55,060 nucleotides of DNA from DATJFH01 sp035495815 (GTDB lineage: Bacteria; Acidobacteriota; Terriglobia; Bryobacterales; Bryobacteraceae), in NCBI GenBank assembly GCA_035495815.1, contig DATJFH010000353.1:1-55060 (forward strand), in the 5' to 3' direction. The notes under the pieces are model-generated. The model did not search any database and had not been told where the DNA came from. It saw only the letters and a list, made by a program, of their open reading frames with translations. Each line of letters begins with the position of its first letter. Within the stretch, counting starts at the first letter, position 1. Positions 52,524 to 55,060 of this stretch are shown here, piece by piece. The translations under genes and the position numbers were made by a program.

Positions 52524-53186
52524 ATGAAGTTCTTTTTGGACACCGCGAATCTGGATGAGTTGAAGAAGGGCGCAAGTTGGGGCATCGTCGACGGAGTCAC
52601 CACGAACCCCTCGCTCATCGCCAAGGAAGGCCGGGAGATCTCTGAGCAGGTCCGCATGATCTGCGACATCGTGGACGGCGATATCAGCGCCGAGGTGGTT
52701 CAGACCGAAGCCAACGCCATGATCCGCGAGGGCCGCGATCTGGCCAAGATTCACAAGAATATCGTAGTCAAATGCCCGCTCACACGGGACGGGATCAAGG
52801 CCACGTCCGCCTTGAGTAAGGATGGCATTCGGGTCAACGTGACGCTGTGTTTCTCCCCCGGGCAGGCGCTGATTGCCGCGAAAGCCGGGGCTTATATCAT
52901 CAGCCCGTTTGTCGGGCGCCTGGACGATATCGGCCAGACCGGGATGGATCTGATCCGGAGCATCGTGACGATTTACAAGAACTACGGATACAAGACGCAG
53001 GTTCTGGCGGCGTCGATGCGGTCGCCGACGCACGTGATCGACGCGGCCACCGCCGGCGCTCATATCGCCACCATGCCGCTCAAGGTCCTGGACATGCTGT
53101 TCAACCACCCGCTCACCGACAAGGGCCTGGAACAGTTTCTCAAGGATTACGCGAAGGTCTTTCAGGAAGCGCCCGTCGGCCGCTGA
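52524..53186 (+). CDS. Transaldolase / fructose-6-phosphate aldolase (short TalC type)
   Basis: 220 residues, the short single-barrel form. MKFFLDTANLDELK and GVTTNPSLIAKEG start the barrel; Lys83 in VVKCPLT is the Schiff-base lysine; VNVTLCFSPGQALIAAKAGAYIISPFVGRLDDIG and the CTL-like LAASMRSPTHV follow. It links glycolytic and pentose-phosphate sugars. Fifteen bases after the FAH gene with an AAAGGAAAG ribosome binding site, so it is in the same transcription unit. Confidence 0.93.
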   Translation: MKFFLDTANLDELKKGASWGIVDGVTTNPSLIAKEGREISEQVRMICDIVDGDISAEVVQTEANAMIREGRDLAKIHKNIVVKCPLTRDGIKATSALSKDGIRVNVTLCFSPGQALIAAKAGAYIISPFVGRLDDIGQTGMDLIRSIVTIYKNYGYKTQVLAASMRSPTHVIDAATAGAHIATMPLKVLDMLFNHPLTDKGLEQFLKDYAKVFQEAPVGR

Positions 53187-53215
53187 ATTTGTTTCGTCAA
53201 CCCGGGGTTGTATCG

Positions 53216-53659
53216 ATGTGCAAAGCCTCCGCCACTCTGTTATGGTCCGGCGGCGCTGTAGAACTTTCCATTCTGTCCCTCATTGCGCTGGTTCTGATGG
53301 CCGGCGGGGCGTGGCTTTTTCTCTCATCGCGCCAGACGGCCCAACAGCGCGAAAGGCGGCGCCGGATCGCGGTCAATAAGAACGGCCGTATGGGCGACGC
53401 CATGATCACGGACGTTCGCGATTCAGTGCTGTTTTATAGCTATCAGGTGAGGGGCGTCGGCTATGCCGCTTCGCAGGATGTGTCGGACCTGCAGCACCTG
53501 CTGCCCGCCGACACGTCCGTGCTGATCGGTCCGGCGGGCCTCAAATTCACTCCGGGCAATCCAGCCGATTCGATCCTGATCTGCGAGCACTGGAGCGGAT
53601 TGCGTCCGGCGGCCGTGCAGCTCGAGGAGAGCCGTCCAAAGGAGAACAGTCATCCATGA
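53216..53659 (+). CDS. Small DUF3592-like membrane protein
   Basis: 147 residues from ATG 53216. One membrane segment at about 15-38 (VELSILSLIALVLMAGGAWLFLSS) follows a short N-terminus, then a basic stretch (QQRERRRRIAVNKNGRMGDAMI) and a compact strand domain (FYSYQVRGVGYAASQDVSDL). The order of membrane anchor plus small beta domain resembles DUF3592 proteins. Stop overlaps the next ATG by four bases. Confidence 0.6.
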   Translation: MCKASATLLWSGGAVELSILSLIALVLMAGGAWLFLSSRQTAQQRERRRRIAVNKNGRMGDAMITDVRDSVLFYSYQVRGVGYAASQDVSDLQHLLPADTSVLIGPAGLKFTPGNPADSILICEHWSGLRPAAVQLEESRPKENSHP

Positions 53660-54060
53660 AAAGACTTGCGATCGCCGCCCTTGTTGCGGCGTCCGTCGCG
53701 CTGATTGCCATGGCCGCCAACAAGTTCGCCGCGCCGCGGTCCGTCGTGCACGTGGTAACGATTCTGTGGAAGGAGGATTCGACGGCGGAACAGCAGCAGG
53801 CGGCGATCGACGGCGTCAAGAAGATGGCGGCCGACATCCCGGGCATCCGGAGCGTGTGGATCAAGCCGCTGAAGGTTCAGGGCCGGGGCAAGCCGGGTAA
53901 GGACGGAAAGCCCGGCCGTCCTTACGACTCGGCATTTGTCATCGAGTTTGCCGATCAGGCGGCGGCGGAACGGTATGTCGATCACCCGGCCCACGTCGAG
54001 TGGAACAAGACCTATCTCGCCATCCGCGAAGAAAGCACCTCGCATCAGATCTCGAATTGA
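53656..54060 (+). CDS. Secreted Dabb (dimeric alpha-beta barrel) protein
   Basis: 134 residues. Signal peptide at about 1-21, then a Dabb ferredoxin-like domain: VVHVVTILWKEDSTAEQQQAAIDGVKKMAADIPGI, later YDSAFVIEFADQAAAERYVDHPAHVEW. Dabb/stress-responsive proteins bind small molecules or act as cyclases and decarboxylases; export is less usual. Four-base overlap with the previous gene shows co-translation. Confidence 0.78.
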   Translation: MKRLAIAALVAASVALIAMAANKFAAPRSVVHVVTILWKEDSTAEQQQAAIDGVKKMAADIPGIRSVWIKPLKVQGRGKPGKDGKPGRPYDSAFVIEFADQAAAERYVDHPAHVEWNKTYLAIREESTSHQISN

Positions 54061-54077
54061 TAGAATCTTGTCAATAC

Positions 54078-54094
54078 GCTACGTTGAACGTAGC
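54078..54094. promoter_or_regulatory. Near-perfect palindrome between -35-like and -10-like elements
   Basis: GCTACGTT and AACGTAGC flank a single G. The element lies between TTGTCA (54068-54073) and TAGCTT (54091-54096), which are 17 bases apart, in front of the methyltransferase gene. A repressor operator or a short RNA hairpin is possible; the -10 match is weak. Confidence 0.35.
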
Positions 54095-54116
54095 TTCAGA
54101 GCGGTTGAGGTGAACG

Positions 54117-54659
54117 ATGAAAACCAGGCTGACGTTGCTGTTCGTGCTTTTCGTCGCTGCGTTCGGCGCGCAGGATAAACCCGCCGAGGCTGAAAAGCTC
54201 GCCCCTTACTATCCCACGCCCGAGACGATCGTCCAGAAGATGCTGCAGCTCGGCGCGCTCAAAGCGGGTGAGAAGATGTTCGACCTCGGCAGCGGGGACG
54301 GCCGCATCGTGATCATGGCGGCCGACAAATTCCGCGCCGACGCGGTCGGCGTCGAACTGGATAAGGAGCTGTACCGCCAAAGTATGGATAAAATTCAGAG
54401 CCTGCGGCTCCAGAAGACGGCCCGGATCATCAACGGGGACGTGCTCCAGCAGGATTACAGCTCCGCGGACCTGATCACGGTTTACCTGCTTCCTCTGTCG
54501 AATGACAAGGTCCGGCCGGTCCTGGACAAGCAGTTAAAGAAGGGCGCCCGCGTGGTCTCTCACGACTTCGAGTTCAAGGACTGGAAGCCGGAAAAGGTCG
54601 AAACCATAGAGGATGACGGCGAAGGCCGCAGTCATACTTTGTATCTCTATCGCCGGTAG
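54117..54659 (+). CDS. Signal-peptide-bearing class I SAM-dependent methyltransferase-like protein
   Basis: 180 residues. The N-terminus MKTRLTLLFVLFVAAFGAQ is a standard Sec leader, and the body is a Rossmann methyltransferase: MFDLGSGDGRIVIMAADK (motif I), AVGVELDKELYRQSM (motif post-I, acidic residue), IINGDVLQQDY, ADLITVYLLP (motif IV region) and VVSHDFEFKDW. Proteins of this arrangement occur in many Acidobacteria and Proteobacteria and are usually called methyltransferase-domain proteins of unknown substrate. Export of a SAM-dependent enzyme is biochemically puzzling. Confidence 0.82.
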   Translation: MKTRLTLLFVLFVAAFGAQDKPAEAEKLAPYYPTPETIVQKMLQLGALKAGEKMFDLGSGDGRIVIMAADKFRADAVGVELDKELYRQSMDKIQSLRLQKTARIINGDVLQQDYSSADLITVYLLPLSNDKVRPVLDKQLKKGARVVSHDFEFKDWKPEKVETIEDDGEGRSHTLYLYRR

Positions 54660-54664
54660 AGGCT

Positions 54665-55060
54665 TTGGCAACCGAGGCACATTCCCACCGCAAGACATTG
54701 GCCCTGTCTCTGGCCACTTCGCGAGCCGTACTGGCTCTGGCTTGCCTGATTTTCCAGCTCTTTCTGGCGCCGGTCGATTATCTTTGGTTCACGATGGCCA
54801 TTACGCTCTTTACCGCCTCGAGCGTGCTGGCCGTGCTGCGGCCGCAGCGTCTCGAAGGAGTCTTCGGTCTACTGGTGCTGTTCATCGATACAGTCTTCTT
54901 CATGGTGCTGTCGAGGTACGGCGCGATCGAGACGCTCTGGCTGGCGACGATCTTCTTCCTTTACCTTTTGATCACGGCCATCACGCTGTTCGGCCCGCGC
55001 GAAGTGGTGCTGGTGGCGGCCGTGTGCGTCCTCTTTTTCGCCACTCCTTACCCCGGATCG
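54665..55060 (+). CDS. N-terminal part of a polytopic membrane protein (cut by window end)
   Basis: A TTG at 54665, with GAGG just before it and five bases after the previous stop, opens a frame without stops to the window end (132 codons). The sequence is almost entirely hydrophobic: segments start near residues 18, 38, 65, 86 and 114. Short loops such as RPQRLEG and FGPREV separate them. A multi-helix sensor or transporter N-terminus is likely, for instance of a sensor kinase or cyclase, but no domain can be named. Confidence 0.6.
   Translation, partial: MATEAHSHRKTLALSLATSRAVLALACLIFQLFLAPVDYLWFTMAITLFTASSVLAVLRPQRLEGVFGLLVLFIDTVFFMVLSRYGAIETLWLATIFFLYLLITAITLFGPREVVLVAAVCVLFFATPYPGS

Noticed and set aside
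1..55060. CRISPR array, insertion sequence or prophage
   Set aside because: No regular repeat-spacer pattern, no transposase or integrase motif, and no paired terminal repeats were seen, including around the decayed genes at 10836-12541.

Overview
The window looks like a piece of a high-G+C chromosome from an Acidobacteriota bacterium of the Bryobacterales / 'Candidatus Solibacter' type. This is inferred from gene content, not from a database search. The pointers are two very large Oar-like TonB-dependent receptors with N-terminal carboxypeptidase-regulatory domains, a planctomycete-type cytochrome (PSCyt1/DUF1549/DUF1553) gene paired with DUF1501, a tannase-like esterase, a PQQ dehydrogenase with built-in cytochrome c, Tat-exported sugar epimerases, and ECF sigma factors fused or linked to anti-sigma modules. 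I see no rRNA, tRNA, CRISPR array, transposase or phage gene.

Layout. 1-1000 (-): 5' part of a flippase-like UPF0104 membrane protein. 1101-4653 (+): overlapping five-gene ECF sigma / anti-sigma / LiaI-LiaF-like / DUF4097 envelope module. 4749-10831 (-): PhoD phosphatase, DUF1501 and PSCyt genes, preceded by 10836-12541, a patch of decayed genes (nitrilase remnants and a frameshifted secreted-protein gene). 12608-16247: cytochrome c'-like protein, deoC, a small conserved protein, bcp and gatB. 16312-21293: Oar-like receptor divergent from a secreted tannase. 21381-28835 (-): a collinear block of L,D-transpeptidase, 41-residue membrane peptide, SPFH protein, secreted orphan, orphan peptide-type solute-binding protein, NtrY-like kinase and sigma-54 response regulator. 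A strong intrinsic terminator sits on the start codon of the secreted orphan. 28945-33301 (-): DoxX, PQQ dehydrogenase, sugar epimerase and GntR regulator. 33699-38868 (+): second Oar-like receptor, Tat-exported epimerase and a dihydroorotate-dehydrogenase-like protein. 39247-42583 (+): rsmD and a secreted propeller/PHP protein. 42644-49491 (+): ECF sigma, a zinc-finger/FecR/DUF3352 fusion and two ABC ATPase-permease pairs, nearly all overlapping. 49560-55060 (+): mqnD, HEAT protein, fumarylacetoacetase-fold hydrolase, transaldolase, small membrane/secreted proteins, a signal-peptide-bearing methyltransferase and the start of a polytopic membrane protein.

How the genes fit together. Three independent envelope-facing regulatory blocks stand out: two ECF systems, each with a candidate autoregulatory ECF-type promoter, and one NtrY/NtrX-like system linked to a solute-binding protein and cell-wall genes. 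The GntR block and the second receptor block face away from each other across a shared sequence motif, so they may be one carbohydrate-uptake and oxidation regulon. The best candidates for undescribed biology are the 21381-28835 block with its start-codon terminator and 41-residue peptide, the zinc-finger/FecR/DUF3352 fusion, and a BamE-like module inserted into an ABC permease.
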